Shown: positions 1-11,067 of the stretch, piece by piece
How positions within the stretch are numbered: position 1 is the first letter of the stretch
Layout: each line of letters opens with the position of its first letter
Program-made: the position numbers and the translations under genes
Assembly (NCBI GenBank): GCA_012295275.1
Contig: CM022676.1
Location: 13,454,379 to 13,518,378, forward strand
Direction of reading: 5' to 3'
Length of the DNA: 64,000 nucleotides
Origin: Chrysomallon squamiferum
Taxonomy: Eukaryota > Mollusca > Gastropoda > Neomphalida > Peltospiridae
Notes under the pieces: model-generated
What the model was told of the DNA's origin: nothing
Seen by the model: the letters and a program-made list of their open reading frames with translations, nothing else
Database searches by the model: none

Positions 1-97
1 ATTTTCTAATACAGATTAACTGTTATTATCTACCATTTTATTCTGTCTTTTGTAAGATTAAAGATACAATATATTCTAATGATGTTCCAAATTTTAG

Positions 98-418
98 TTG
101 GTCCTGACAGAACTGATATAAATGGAAACCAAGATAATTTTGATGCTGATGGAATCAGAAATTTGACCTTGACCTGTAAAAGTACATCATCAAGTCCCAG
201 TGTGAACTTTACTTGGAGAAACCTCACTAGTGGTCAGATTCTGATTTCAAATGAACCAATCAGAGAACAAGACGCTGGTGATGGAGGAAAGCTGTTTAGT
301 CAGAATCTGGTTTTGGTTCCACAGTGGTATCAAGATGGAGATGAAATAGAATGTGAAATACAGAATTCTCAGATACCTGAACAAAACTCAAAAACAAAAA
401 CTACACTGAGTTTGATTT
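98..418 (+). CDS. R1 exon: Ig domain
   Basis: Phase 1-1 exon of 107 codons between acceptor attttag and donor gtgagt. Ig signature: LTLTC in strand B, NFTWRN in strand C and DEIECE in strand F, giving the Cys-Trp-Cys core. Same length as, and nearly identical to, R3 exon 28185-28505. Several N-x-S/T glycosylation sites. Confidence 0.85.
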
Positions 419-3400
419 GTGAGTAGAATGTAAAATATTATTTATAATAATAGTAATGATGATGAAAATAATAATTAGCAGGCTCTTAATATATACTAGA
501 TTTAGATTTGCTAAATTTTTGATTAACAAGACATATGACATTTATATGTGTAATGTTACTCTTCACTTACAACTGGGCTAAAAAATGGACTAATTAACAG
601 CAATCATTATATTTTTAAAATATCTATCAAACGGATCAAAAAGTTATGCAATAATTAAATATCTATCTGTGTATGTCAGATTTATGAAGTAAACTACATC
701 TAAAATTTTATTTATTGTTCCATATTTATAGAAAACCATTAATAAATATACTGAAAATGAATCAACATAACTAATAAAAGTTTGATGTTTATTATAACTC
801 AACATAAAATTATTGCATTCAGAGAAGGATGAAAAAGGATGATGCCAGACTAGAAATTTCCCCAGTTGGAGAAACATGGATGTAGTGTTATTTATCGAGA
901 AAATTTGCCCCTTCTTTGCTATATGATTTAACAGTGACATATATTTCTTTCAACCATTCCGATGAACTGACTAATACATATGAGAGCACAGACTCTTTTC
1001 TGAAAATTAAAATGTCATCAGAGAGAAGACATAGTTATTTATAATAAATCTACGGATTTAAATCCATTCTCTTTTCCATAATACAGTAGTTCAAATGAGT
1101 ATAATTACTATGATAATTTTTCTTTCAGCTGCACCTAAGATCATTAACAAAACAGAGAACATTGTGGGAGCTGAGATAGGAAATCCTGTTGTATTACACA
1201 AATCTGTGTTTTGTAAACCAAGTTACACAAATTTTACCTGGAGTAAATTTGATGATCAAACTGATTTTAACAACACTCTACAAATACACAGTAAAACAGT
1301 AACAGATTCTGGTTACACATTTTCTCTCAATATCAGTAATTTTACTCAAGATGACATTGGAACGTACAAACTGACTGTCTGTAATGAAGTTGGATGTTCT
1401 CAGTTTTCTGTGAACCTAACTGCAGCAGGTCCACCTCTTCCTCCTAAAGAGTTCCAACAAGAAAGAGAATCAACATCAGACACAGTGTTCTTGTCCTGGC
1501 TACCTAACTACCCAGGTGGTAATTTCAAACAAAGATTTATACTGCAGTACAAACCACAAAGTGACTCTAACTGGATTACTGCTTGGCAAAGTGAATGGTT
1601 TGATGACTCAATACAAGGACACAAAGTACTTTTTAATATCACAGATCTTCAGTCTAAACAAGTTTATAATATTCGACTGTCAGCTCAAAGTAGCAGACTT
1701 TCAAATAACACCAGTAAATATGTTAGACTTGATGTCACAACACAGGGTAAGTAAATTGTATATTGTGAAAACATTTAAAATTAACATAAAGTTAAAATGA
1801 AATTGATGATTCAATCACTATCTAATTATTCCAAAAAATGGAGATCATTTCTTTGTGTGTATTTTTAAAAGGTTTCAGTTTTCAGTTAAAGCTATATTTT
1901 TAGAAAGACAAAATGTGGTGCATATAAGAATTGTGGATTAATAAAACATAATTAAGAAATCTTTGCATTTGTATTTACAGTTATTGTTTATGATGTTAAA
2001 TAATTACAATTTTAGAAAAACCGAGTGGTTCAGGTTCTCTGCTTGGTGCAGCTGTAGGAGGAGCTGTTGGTTCTGTGACTGTCATTGTTGTCATAGTGAT
2101 ACTTGTTCTTTTACTTAGAAGACATCTGCCATTTGTTTTCTCAAGTAAAATGGGTAATATACTGTTAAGACTACAACTGACTCAATCTCAGTGTCTGCTC
2201 TTGAAAATTTGTCGAACATGCTGTGAAGTCTACCACTATCATTTTGTTTTTTCAAGAAATGCCATGTGTTAACTCTAGGATGATAATTATCCAAACAAAT
2301 TTGTTTTCAATTTCTTTTATTATTCCTTTTTGTTTTCATCTAATATGTAATACAGATTACTGTCTTTCGTTATTTGTAGATCTATTAGGAGTGTGAAATA
2401 TTGTTTATTAGTTTCTTAGTAAAAGAAGAACATTTTTGATTAAGTGATTTTAATAGAATATCCTTTTCTTCATAGATTTATAATAATGAAACAACCTATG
2501 CAACTCAAACAATAAGCAGCTTCTTCTGTTCTTAAAATAAATAATTTCCTTGCTAAAATAGTATTTTATTATCTTTAATTAAAGGTAAGGATGCAGAAAG
2601 TGGAAAGTAAGTTAACTTATTAGCTTCTATTCTGGCTTAATCTTTATTGCTTTGTGTAGTTGTTTCATTCTTTTTCTCTCTTTTTGTTTTTTTCTCAAGT
2701 CTTTCAAATACCATTTAAGTCATACCTTCGTGTGCATTATTTCTTCATGTTTTTCTTATAACAAGAATATCTACATATGTCATGGTGTGCTTATTACTCC
2801 TAAATTCAGATAGAAATCAAGCAAATATTTCATTTTGTTTCATTGTGTATGTTTGTGTGTAAACAGCTGATCTTCAGCTTAAATAACTTAAATAACTCTT
2901 AATTGTGTTTTACTTGTTTGTGTTTAAAAGAGGCAAAAAGGAATTACCTTAATTCAGATAGTATTTGTAATTGCTACAATTTATTAGTTTAGAAAAGTTA
3001 AATTTAATTTGTTAATTTCTCTTGTTTTACGTTTTGTTGCTTTATTGGTAGAAGATTAAGAATAGTAAAAAAGAAAAGTTTCATAATTACCATTTTGTTA
3101 TAAAATTGGCTAAAAAAGTGATTTTGATAAATTTTACATAGGAATCCAAAGTATAATGTCATAGTGGTTTAACATTTTTATTGTTTCTACATCTAATTAA
3201 GAAGCATACAGCTACTAGACTAGTTACATACAATTACTAATCTTAAAAAGAGACATCAATATTTTTATAAAAAAGATAAAATAATTTTAAAATGGAATGA
3301 ATTACTATACTGTTCTTCTTGAATCTGCATGTAATAAAATGAATAGTCTAAATGTGATATAGGCAGCTTAATTTATTCATTAGTAATGGGTTTTTTTTTT

Positions 3401-6400
3401 TTTTTTAAATATATATACATACAAAAATAAAATCTATTCCAATCTGCCAGGAATTGTTTCTATTTTAGGCATCCATAAATCTGTTTTTGTTATGCTTGTT
3501 TTTAGTATTTTGCCCTGAATTTTAAAGAATTGTTTGAAAACGTAGCTTTTGATACTGAAATAACTGTCTGGGTTAGCCTTCAGTTTGCCTCTTTAATAAA
3601 ACTATTTGTATCTTTCCACCACTCTGTCTTTTCTGAGACATACACAAATGTATCAGTATGATAAACTCTGATGTTAAATATAATAATAATTGTTTCCACA
3701 CATAATCCTAAATATACATATTTGAAGCTAAATTTTAACACTTTTAATTTTTGCTTTTCAGTCCAAGGAATATACCTGCACATGAAATGCCTGGTATGAG
3801 TTACTTTTTAATAATCATTTTACTCTTTTATTGTTGTTGTTTTTTTATAGTTTATACTTTTCCCATCATGAAATAATATCTTTTCAGTTTAACTAGGGTT
3901 TAACTTTTATTATTATTATTTTATTAACTTTTTTCATTTCCTTTTTTGTTTGTTTATTGGGTTTTTTCTTTCTTTTTTTCCTTTACCAATGTTACTGTTT
4001 TAAATAGTATAACAACAGATATGGGAAGAGATGTATATTTGGACTGTATCTGTTTATTTTATTTTATTTTTTTTTATTTTTAAAGAAGAAAGAACAAAAG
4101 CGTCAGAAAAAAACATACATTAAGTTTGTTATTCACTGCTTTGTGATCTTTTACAGTTTTGGAGGACAGTCAATTATATAATCTGTTTAATAACAGTTCC
4201 ACATCATTAAAACTGCCTGGTATGCCTTGTAACAAAACAATATATATATATATATATGTATTTATTTATTTATTTGTTATTTGATTTATATAACATCTAT
4301 AAAGTAGTTCTAAATTTTATTACTACATAACTTATAAAAATAATCTGTCACATTTTTAACCATTTTATTATTAATACTGTTTTATTTTAGTGTTGGAAGA
4401 TAATGATTTGTATTATACCTCTAGTAATGATGGTGTAAAGAATGTACAGCTGCCAGGTGACTGATTGCAAATCTTTTCGTCTTTTTCTTTCTATTTAAGA
4501 AAAGAAAGTAAAGAGTGTGTTATTTCATATCTTAATCAGTTTGAATAATATTTTATATATTAAACTGTCATCTTCAGATGATCTAGTTTTAGAAAAATTT
4601 TATTTTCTTTGGTAATATAAACATTTTAAGACTAAATAATTATTTAGAAACAAAATTACAGAATTATAACATGTTATTTTGTCTTTATATGAAAAAACAA
4701 ATAACTATGGTCATATTAGGCCAGATACAAATTTAATGGGTTGCAGGATTAATAGTTTATTAAAGCCTTTTACATTCTTTCCTGTTTATGGGAAAGTGAA
4801 TTTGTAAATTACTTGTTACGCAGCAATTTCGTCTTTTTTCTATTTCACATTTTGTTTGTTTCATTAAGTTCTAGAGGATAATGTGATCTATCACACAAAT
4901 AATACTGCAGCTGCAAAGAAGGTACAAATACCAGGTGAGTGTAATTATATTGCTATTTTACTGCCATTATTAAGTGCTGTTTTAAATCTTGAAAATTAAG
5001 TCTTACATGTCAGCCACTCTAAGGACAATGCCCCACTTTTTAATGACAGAGGATTTTATCAAACCTTATTTAATACAAAAATACTACATTCTGATCACTG
5101 AGTATTCACTTGTTAATTTACATACTGTCGTTGACTGAACGGCAAGCAAACAGAGTTTGATTGTAACAAATATAATTTTGTGTATCAGCTCTGAACCATC
5201 AAAATACTTTCACAATTTTATGTCATTTAAATAATAACCGAATAGTTGGTTTATATTTTTGAATATCTGATAAAGATGTGAGTGTTGATAACTAAGAGAT
5301 AAATGAATGCATAAATGTACATGTTGTTAAGTAGCTATGCTAGGTAAAAAGTGGCAAAATTTGAATACCAGACTTATTTTTGGTTTTTGACACAAGCATT
5401 TAGAAAACATACATAAAAATGTAATTTATTCTGTGCGATTTTATAGAAACAGATATCAGTTTGAATTATTTGACCTGGGTTGGAGATATTCATGAAATGT
5501 GGTAATATAATTTAAACAAATAAAATAATAATAAAATAAAAAAAATAAAACAACATTTTTTACTATAACAAATGGGCATCATTTCCATTGTTTCAATTCT
5601 GTAACATAAATATTAATGATTTTTCATTTTCGCCACATGCGCCTTTAATTAGAATAATAATAGTAATGCTTTACTATTGTTACTTTTGTTCTACATTTAT
5701 TTGTTTTAATGATCTAAATTAATAGCATTGAAGGATGTACATATATTTTTAGCTTTTAATGATGCCATTTTCAGTTTTCTCTTCTTTTAGTAATGTAATT
5801 AATGTAATGAGAATAAAATTTACAATAATAGAAATTGTGTGTGTGCCTGTATGTGTGCTCAACCTGAGTTATGTTCAAGTGGGGAAAATGTGATGGAAAA
5901 TCCAGAAAGCCAATATTCAGTTGTTATTAAAGCCACATGTAATCAGAGTGATTACACCGAAAAAAATAAAAAAATAAAATTACTTTGCTATGAATACAGA
6001 ACACATTTAACTGTAACACATAAAAGGCAGGTGTTAATTCATTTATTTCACACAATATTTGTTATTTATGCAAAACAACAACAACAACAACACTACAGTA
6101 ACTTAATAACAAAATGCCATCTCATTACATGTATGTTTCATATTTGGAATTTAGTATGAAGAATAATTTCTGTAATTTTCTGAGATTATTAGCATCTGAA
6201 GAACATATGTGGATCAAAATGTATCTCTTGTACTGTAACATGTATGTTGTTCTAAGTGCATGGATTTCAGATATGTAGTCCAAAATTCCCATAAAAGAGT
6301 TAAAGTAAAATCACAAATAATACTTTAAAAATGCCTTGATATTATAAAGAAAAATTAATAAACGTACTCTATTTCTAATCAATAAATATATATATATTTT

Positions 6401-7303
6401 ATTTAGAAAGTGAAGTTTTACCAGGAATAAATACAGTTAAATCTTGAACTCAAACTTCCATTTATTAATATCCATACAAGTTTACAAATATTAATATTTT
6501 TCAAATTACTTTCTCAATTATAATTTCACTTTTAAAATGATTTTTGTTTTTCTTCCTATTGCAGATGATAAAAGACCACTGCATCAGTCTTCAAGGGGTA
6601 AATATATTTGAGAATTTATCATTTTGAATTTATAAATAACCAATAACAATTAAAAAAAAATTTAAATTTAAAATAAAAGAAAGAAAATCTTATTACTCAA
6701 TATTGATTAGTGCTATTCTCTTTCACATTTGCTAAAATGAAATTTTAAAATTGAAATATATTTTCCATTGCAGTTATATAATTTTTTGGGGGATTTATGA
6801 AATCAACTCATCAACTGTTGTCTAAGAAGCAGACATGTCCCTTTATAATTTTTTGTGTTTTAATTCAGGTGATACTTACGAAAATGTTGGAATTGGAAAA
6901 GTAGATAATCAATATGCTAATGCTGCTTACAGTGGAAATGATGATCCTACCTGTGAAAATGTCAAGGTAATTGTATTGAATGTTGTGTTAATGTAATTAT
7001 ATGAAGCCTGCAAAAGACATGGTATAAAGGAAATAAAAATAGACAAACGATTAATTGAAAAGATACTGTTAATAGCAGGGAGGCATATGTATACTTTTTA
7101 AGCTGACAACAGCTCAATTATTTCAGGGACCAAAGCATGGACGAAATAAAGATGGGTTGCTGTATGTTGGTATAGATTTCTCTAACACACAACCAAGTAA
7201 ACAAGTTCACAAAACACAGGACAAAGTGGAGTACATCTCCATTGACTGGAACAAGAAAGCAGAACCACTTCCTGATAATAAAGAAACTGAACCAAAATAT
7301 TAA
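98..7303 (+). CDS. R1: IgSF receptor with tandem ITIM tail (5' partial)
   Basis: Single-pass surface receptor; the upstream exons lie outside the window. Exons read by splice signal and phase: 98-418 Ig; 1129-1746 Ig+FN3; 2016-2153 TM; tail exons 2585-2606, 3762-3793, 4157-4219, 4391-4456, 4869-4934, 6565-6597, 6869-6966 and 7127-7303. All junction phases agree, including a 1-to-2 / 2-to-1 pair, and the frame is open to TAA at 7301. The tail ends in two ITIM-type motifs, LLYVGI and VEYISI, 23 residues apart. By family knowledge such pairs recruit tandem-SH2 phosphatases when phosphorylated, so I infer an inhibitory receptor. Its ectodomain and TM closely match R7, which instead carries ITAMs. 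An extra tail exon seen in R2 survives here only as a relic near 5.85 kb. Ligand unknown. Confidence 0.82.
419..1128 (+). other. R1 intron
   Basis: AT-rich sequence between the Ig exon and the Ig-FN3 exon. No additional Ig exon or element recognised. Confidence 0.6.
1129..1746 (+). CDS. R1 exon: Ig domain fused to FN3 domain
   Basis: One 206-codon exon, phase 1-1, acceptor tttcag and donor gtaagt. The N-terminal half is Ig-like (VFCKPSYTNFTWSKF, then DIGTYKLTVCNEVG). After a GPPLPPKEF linker follows an FN3 domain with the typical VFLSWLPNYPGG, FILQYK and YNIRLSAQ strands. R7 exon 58027-58668 is the same module with 8 extra residues after DFNN. Confidence 0.88.
2016..2153 (+). CDS. R1 exon: transmembrane segment
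   Basis: 46-codon phase 1-1 exon. A Gly/Ser-rich stalk is followed by a hydrophobic stretch from LLGAAVGG to VILVLLL, stopped by RRH, so type I topology. There is no charged residue in the membrane segment that would suggest pairing with a signalling adaptor. Nearly identical to R7 exon 56671-56808 (same length). Confidence 0.85.
2585..2606 (+). CDS. R1 cytoplasmic microexon (22 nt)
   Basis: Inferred. Acceptor attaaag, perfect donor gtaagt. Enters in phase 1 and leaves in phase 2, the state needed by the next candidate exon at 3762. Encodes KDAESG plus split codons. Confidence 0.5.
3762..3793 (+). CDS. R1 cytoplasmic exon (32 nt)
   Basis: Acceptor gcttttcag, donor gtatgag. Open only in the phase 2-to-1 reading (PRNIPAHEMP), which joins the 22-nt exon upstream and the phase-1 exon array downstream. 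The homologous site in R2 (about 16.69 kb) has lost its acceptor. Confidence 0.55.
4157..4219 (+). CDS. R1 VLED repeat exon 1
   Basis: First of three homologous 21-22 codon, phase 1-1 tail exons. Pattern VLEDxxxY, then Asn/Ser-rich, ending in a Pro. Reads VLEDSQLYNLFNNS and ends LKLP. One tyrosine. Confidence 0.7.
4391..4456 (+). CDS. R1 VLED repeat exon 2
   Basis: Reads VLEDNDLYYTSSND and ends KNVQLP; phase 1-1, 22 codons. Acceptor ttttag, donor gtgact. The second half is recognisable in R2 near 16.31 kb. Confidence 0.72.
4869..4934 (+). CDS. R1 VLED repeat exon 3
   Basis: Reads VLEDNVIYHTNNTAAAKK and ends VQIP; phase 1-1, 22 codons, donor gtgagt. Conserved in R2 (15684-15749) and as a breakpoint remnant in R2b. 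Confidence 0.75.
5832..5990 (+). pseudogene. R1 relic of the SQYSVV tail exon
   Basis: Matches the intact R2 exon 13379-13513 through the NPESQYSVV region, an ITIM-type SxYxxV. The 5' part is replaced by GT-repeat sequence with no in-phase acceptor, and the 3' donor is lost in an A-rich tract. Skipping it keeps the frame because its neighbours are phase 1-1. Confidence 0.6.
6565..6597 (+). CDS. R1 short tail exon DDKRPLHQSSR
   Basis: 11-codon phase 1-1 exon with acceptor attgcag and donor gtaaat. Homologues: R2 at 12840-12872 with both splice sites kept, and R2b near 9.5 kb with the acceptor lost. Confidence 0.6.
6869..6966 (+). CDS. R1 tail exon with YENV motif
   Basis: Phase 1-to-0 exon. 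Contains TYENVG (a YxN site of the kind bound by Grb2-type SH2 domains) and further tyrosines in DNQYANAAYSGN. R2 exon 12484-12581 is the same exon. Confidence 0.75.
7127..7303 (+). CDS. R1 terminal exon with two ITIMs
   Basis: Phase-0 terminal exon, 58 codons plus TAA. GLLYVGIDF and KVEYISIDW each fit [ILVS]xYxx[ILV] and resemble each other (YxxID followed by an aromatic). The tyrosines are 23 residues apart, a normal spacing for engaging a tandem-SH2 phosphatase. Confidence 0.82.
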   Translation, partial: GPKHGRNKDGLLYVGIDFSNTQPSKQVHKTQDKVEYISIDWNKKAEPLPDNKETEPKY

Positions 7304-7361
7304 TGAACAAAATGTTATATTCATATGGAACCAAACCCCTATAAAAACTACAACAAAATGA

Positions 7362-7367
7362 AATAAA
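7362..7367 (+). terminator. R1 polyadenylation signal AATAAA
   Basis: AATAAA 59 bases after the R1 stop codon; a plausible cleavage signal for a short 3' UTR. Confidence 0.5.
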
Positions 7368-9460
7368 AATCCACTATTTTATATATTTGTACTTTTATTT
7401 ACTTTTCAAAATATCATCAGCTATTTAATGTTTGGTATTTTTTCTTTATCTGCCATAAACAAAAGTGTTCATGTATTATACCATACAGAGAAATTTGTAG
7501 ATAAAATCTGAAGAGATCATTAGCATTCTTCCAGAATTATAATACAGTGACTATGGAATTCCAAGAAAAGAAATAATGCTTAGCAAGAATTATTAATTTT
7601 TGAACAAATATGGACCATGTCTAAAATGTATTGATTATAATTTTTTAATGCTTTAGTTACAGTTGTGTTCTAATACTGTTTTAGAGCTTTCCTTCATGTA
7701 TAAACAATTTTAGGGTTGTTATTGTGAACTGTGTCACAAAATGATTTCAAACTGGAGAATACTTATTTTAAATTGAAGAAAAAGTACCTCAAAAATGAAT
7801 TCTTTTTTCCCCTATAAATAAGAAGTGAACTATTAAGAATGAATAGAGAAATCTTAGTTTTATATTGTTAAGAATAAAATATATTTTATAACTAAAATAA
7901 AAATAATTATTTTCTATTTTATGTATTTTTTTTAAAATATACAAAATACTTGTATTTCTTGTAAATATATATTTTAATGTGTGTGTGTGTGTCTGTGTGA
8001 GTTCCTTAAATGTATGTTTGCAGAAATATGTGTTAAATGGAATAAGTACATTTTGATACAGGTGTAAATATGTTTCATTAAGAGATCTATAGTTTGAATG
8101 TAAGTATGAATATATTCATACAAAATCTAATTTAAGGTCAGACAAAATCAATTTTGTATAATTTTGTATGCTATTTTATTTTATTTTTAAAACGGAGTTA
8201 GAAAACTAGACAATATAAATTCTGACAAGGATGTTTATCATGTTCATTTAGTATTTTGCTTTTCTCTTCCATACAAAAGATTTTACTTAAATGTATTATT
8301 AGAGGCAATCTAATTCAGGCTTCAAGTATTTGTAGTTTTTATTTCCTTCTTAATTCGGTGTGCCTAAAAGAATTGACACCTGGACAGGATTCTAAAAATG
8401 ACACATCAATAAACAAATGTAAACTTAACAATGTTGCCTGTTTCTCATCCAGATTTTTTGTTACTTTCATATTTTGTGAATTACATTGTGTGTCTAATTG
8501 TTGAATAAATTGACTTTGTTTCATAACCAATTTATTGATTATTTTACAAAATCTTTACCTATGGTCCTAATATGTACTAATTAACGAAAATTACTGGGAT
8601 AACATTACAAGTCTAATACCAAATTATTTAGAGTTTTTTGTTCTCTTTGATATATAAAATTTAATACATCTGTTTCAATCAGGATAGTTTTATTATTTTC
8701 ATAGAGCTCACACTGTGGGAATATTGTTAAGTATTTTTAAATATTAGCTGATGATACTGCAAATATTTATTTTTATTCATAATATTAAATTGAGAGTGTA
8801 AAGTTAATATTGTTTATTAATTTTCAATATTAAAAAACAATGAAATAAGTGCTGCTTTTAACAAATCCTGATTTTTGCTATATTGATTTTTGTATCACAT
8901 TGTATAGTTTTATGGATATTTGTAAAATGTTAGCATTTGCATTGTTGTATTCGTTTTAATCAATTGCTTCTACTTATTAATATATTTTTATTGTTGTTGT
9001 TGTTGTTGTAAATAGACAAAATATTCCATCATAATTTCTTAAACATTCCATGAAATGATTTTCTATTGACAGATTTTATTTTGAGTGTCTGAGATTTTGC
9101 ATCATTTATAAAGGATAAATATTTTATTTAAGAAATATTTCAAAAATTAAATGATGTTTGATATGAGATACGTTTTTCATCATGTTTATTTGGAGTAAGT
9201 TGATGGATTCAGTGCTAATGGATTTTTATTGTTGGCTGTTTAAGTCAGTATCCAGCTTGTATAAACAAAACTGTTATATTAAATTGCCAACACGTCCGAT
9301 AGGTATGCATACATTATATTCATACATACATATATTATATATACATTATATACATATATACATGCATTATTATACATATATTATATACATATATACATGC
9401 ATTATATACATACATACGTACAATATACAGACATATATACATACATTTATTTGCTATTTA
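7368..9460. other. Intergenic tract after R1
   Basis: AT-rich with a short GT run near 7.98 kb and a diffuse CATA-type repeat at 9.30-9.45 kb. Open frames here are low-complexity; no exon with splice signals recognised. Confidence 0.6.
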
Positions 9461-10303
9461 TAAATACAAAATGATATCAAATGTTAAATTCTCAAATATA
9501 GTTACTACTGGAAGACTGGTGCAATGATTTTTCATCACCTCAATAGGGGAAGAAACACAACCAAATATTTTAAAAGTAAAATAAATTATAACTGAGAAAG
9601 TAATTTGAAAAATATTATTATTTGTATGGATATTAATAAAGGGATAGTTGTGTTCAAGATTCATCAGAATTCTCTTTCTAACCAAAAATATATGTTTATT
9701 AATTAACAAGAGTACAAGTTGTTTATTAATTTTGCTTTGTATATAAAACACCTTTCAAAGTATTATTTGAGATTTTATTTAAACTTTTTTTAATGTGAAT
9801 TTTGGTCTGAATGTTTTTAAACCATACACTTAAAACAACATTTGACATATTCAAGTACAAAGAGATACATCTGTTAATAATCTCTGAAAATTACAAAATT
9901 ATTCTTCCTAATAAATCCCAAGAATGAAATGCAGGACAAGGAATGACCGAATTAGTTTTAAAAAGATGTCAAACTGGAAAACGTTGTCTTTCTGTTAGTA
10001 ACTTAGGACTGTACCAATATGTTACATCCTCTACGTCAGACTGATGTGCTTGCTTTCGTGAATCTTTTTTACTTGGTAAATGTAAAACTATCATTCTAAG
10101 ATGCAGTTTTAATCATAACTGGTGCATCACTACAATCTTGTATTAGAGAAGTTTTTGTAAAAAAGTAAATTAAAATATCAAAAGAGTCAAAGTTAAACTG
10201 TTACAGATGTCTTAATTAAAGGTATGTCTTATAAAAGATGATATTACATTTCTCACATAAACCTTTTGAATAATTTGAATAAATTGGAGTTAAAATCTTT
10301 GAG

Positions 10304-10336
<33 letters not shown>

Positions 10337-10494
10337 TTATTTTTATATTTTATTATTTTTTTTTTGTTTTTTAGGAAAATTAAATTTCACTTTATTGTTT
10401 CATGCTATATCATGGTCCATACTTCCAAACACTAATCATATCTGTTTTTTTGTATACAAAATAAACTAATAAAAACGTAACAATTGTATAGTCT

Positions 10495-10495
<1 letters not shown>

Positions 10496-10551
<56 letters not shown>
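10496..10551. repeat. (AAT)n microsatellite
   Basis: In the R2b tail duplicate. Confidence 0.92.
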
Positions 10552-10552
<1 letters not shown>

Positions 10553-10938
10553 TTCACAATCCTAATGGGTAAAAAATGTTATATTACAGCTGATTCACCT
10601 TTTTTTGTTTTCTTTTTTTTGTTTATCGTTTGCATTAACCAAAGCCTATCCTTTCTTTATCTCTTTCTTCTCATTTTTCATTTATTGATCTGCAACATCA
10701 AAAATCTGATGAGGCGGCATTTAAAAAAAAAAAACTTAAGGAGTTCATTAATTTTGTTTTAAAATGAAATTAACTGATTAGTTAAATGCGCTTTAGTGCA
10801 GAAATAACAAGAATTATGTTAAATGAATTAATAAAGATCCTGAAAGTAACATGATAAAAGAAAATAACATGACTTGTATGACTTTCAGTTAAATATTTTA
10901 TTTACTCATATCAAAATAATGTTTTGCTTTTATCATAC

Positions 10939-11067
10939 CTCTGTCGTTTTCTTTGTTTTCAGTTTAATTGCTCTGTTTGGTCTTAATAACAACTGAATAT
11001 TGGTTTTCTGAGTTTTCAGTAACAGATTCCTCACTTGTACCTGGCTCAGGTTCGGCAATATTTGTTT
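10939..11067 (-). pseudogene. R2b SQYSVV-type exon with premature stop
   Basis: Acceptor ttgaag and donor gtatga are kept. NQYSVV replaces SQYSVV, so the -2 residue no longer fits the ITIM consensus. A TAA interrupts the frame where R2 has an Ile codon. Confidence 0.65.

Noticed and set aside
5447-5506. Possible extra R1 tail exon after tttatag (ETDISLNYLTW), with a similar sequence in R2 near 14.8 kb
   Set aside because: It would leave in phase 2 or end in TAA at once, incompatible with the neighbouring phase-1 exons; kept as intron.
7978-8000. Possible CRISPR or phage-type repeat structures in short repeats
   Set aside because: Only simple microsatellites; no direct-repeat/spacer structure, and the DNA is eukaryotic.
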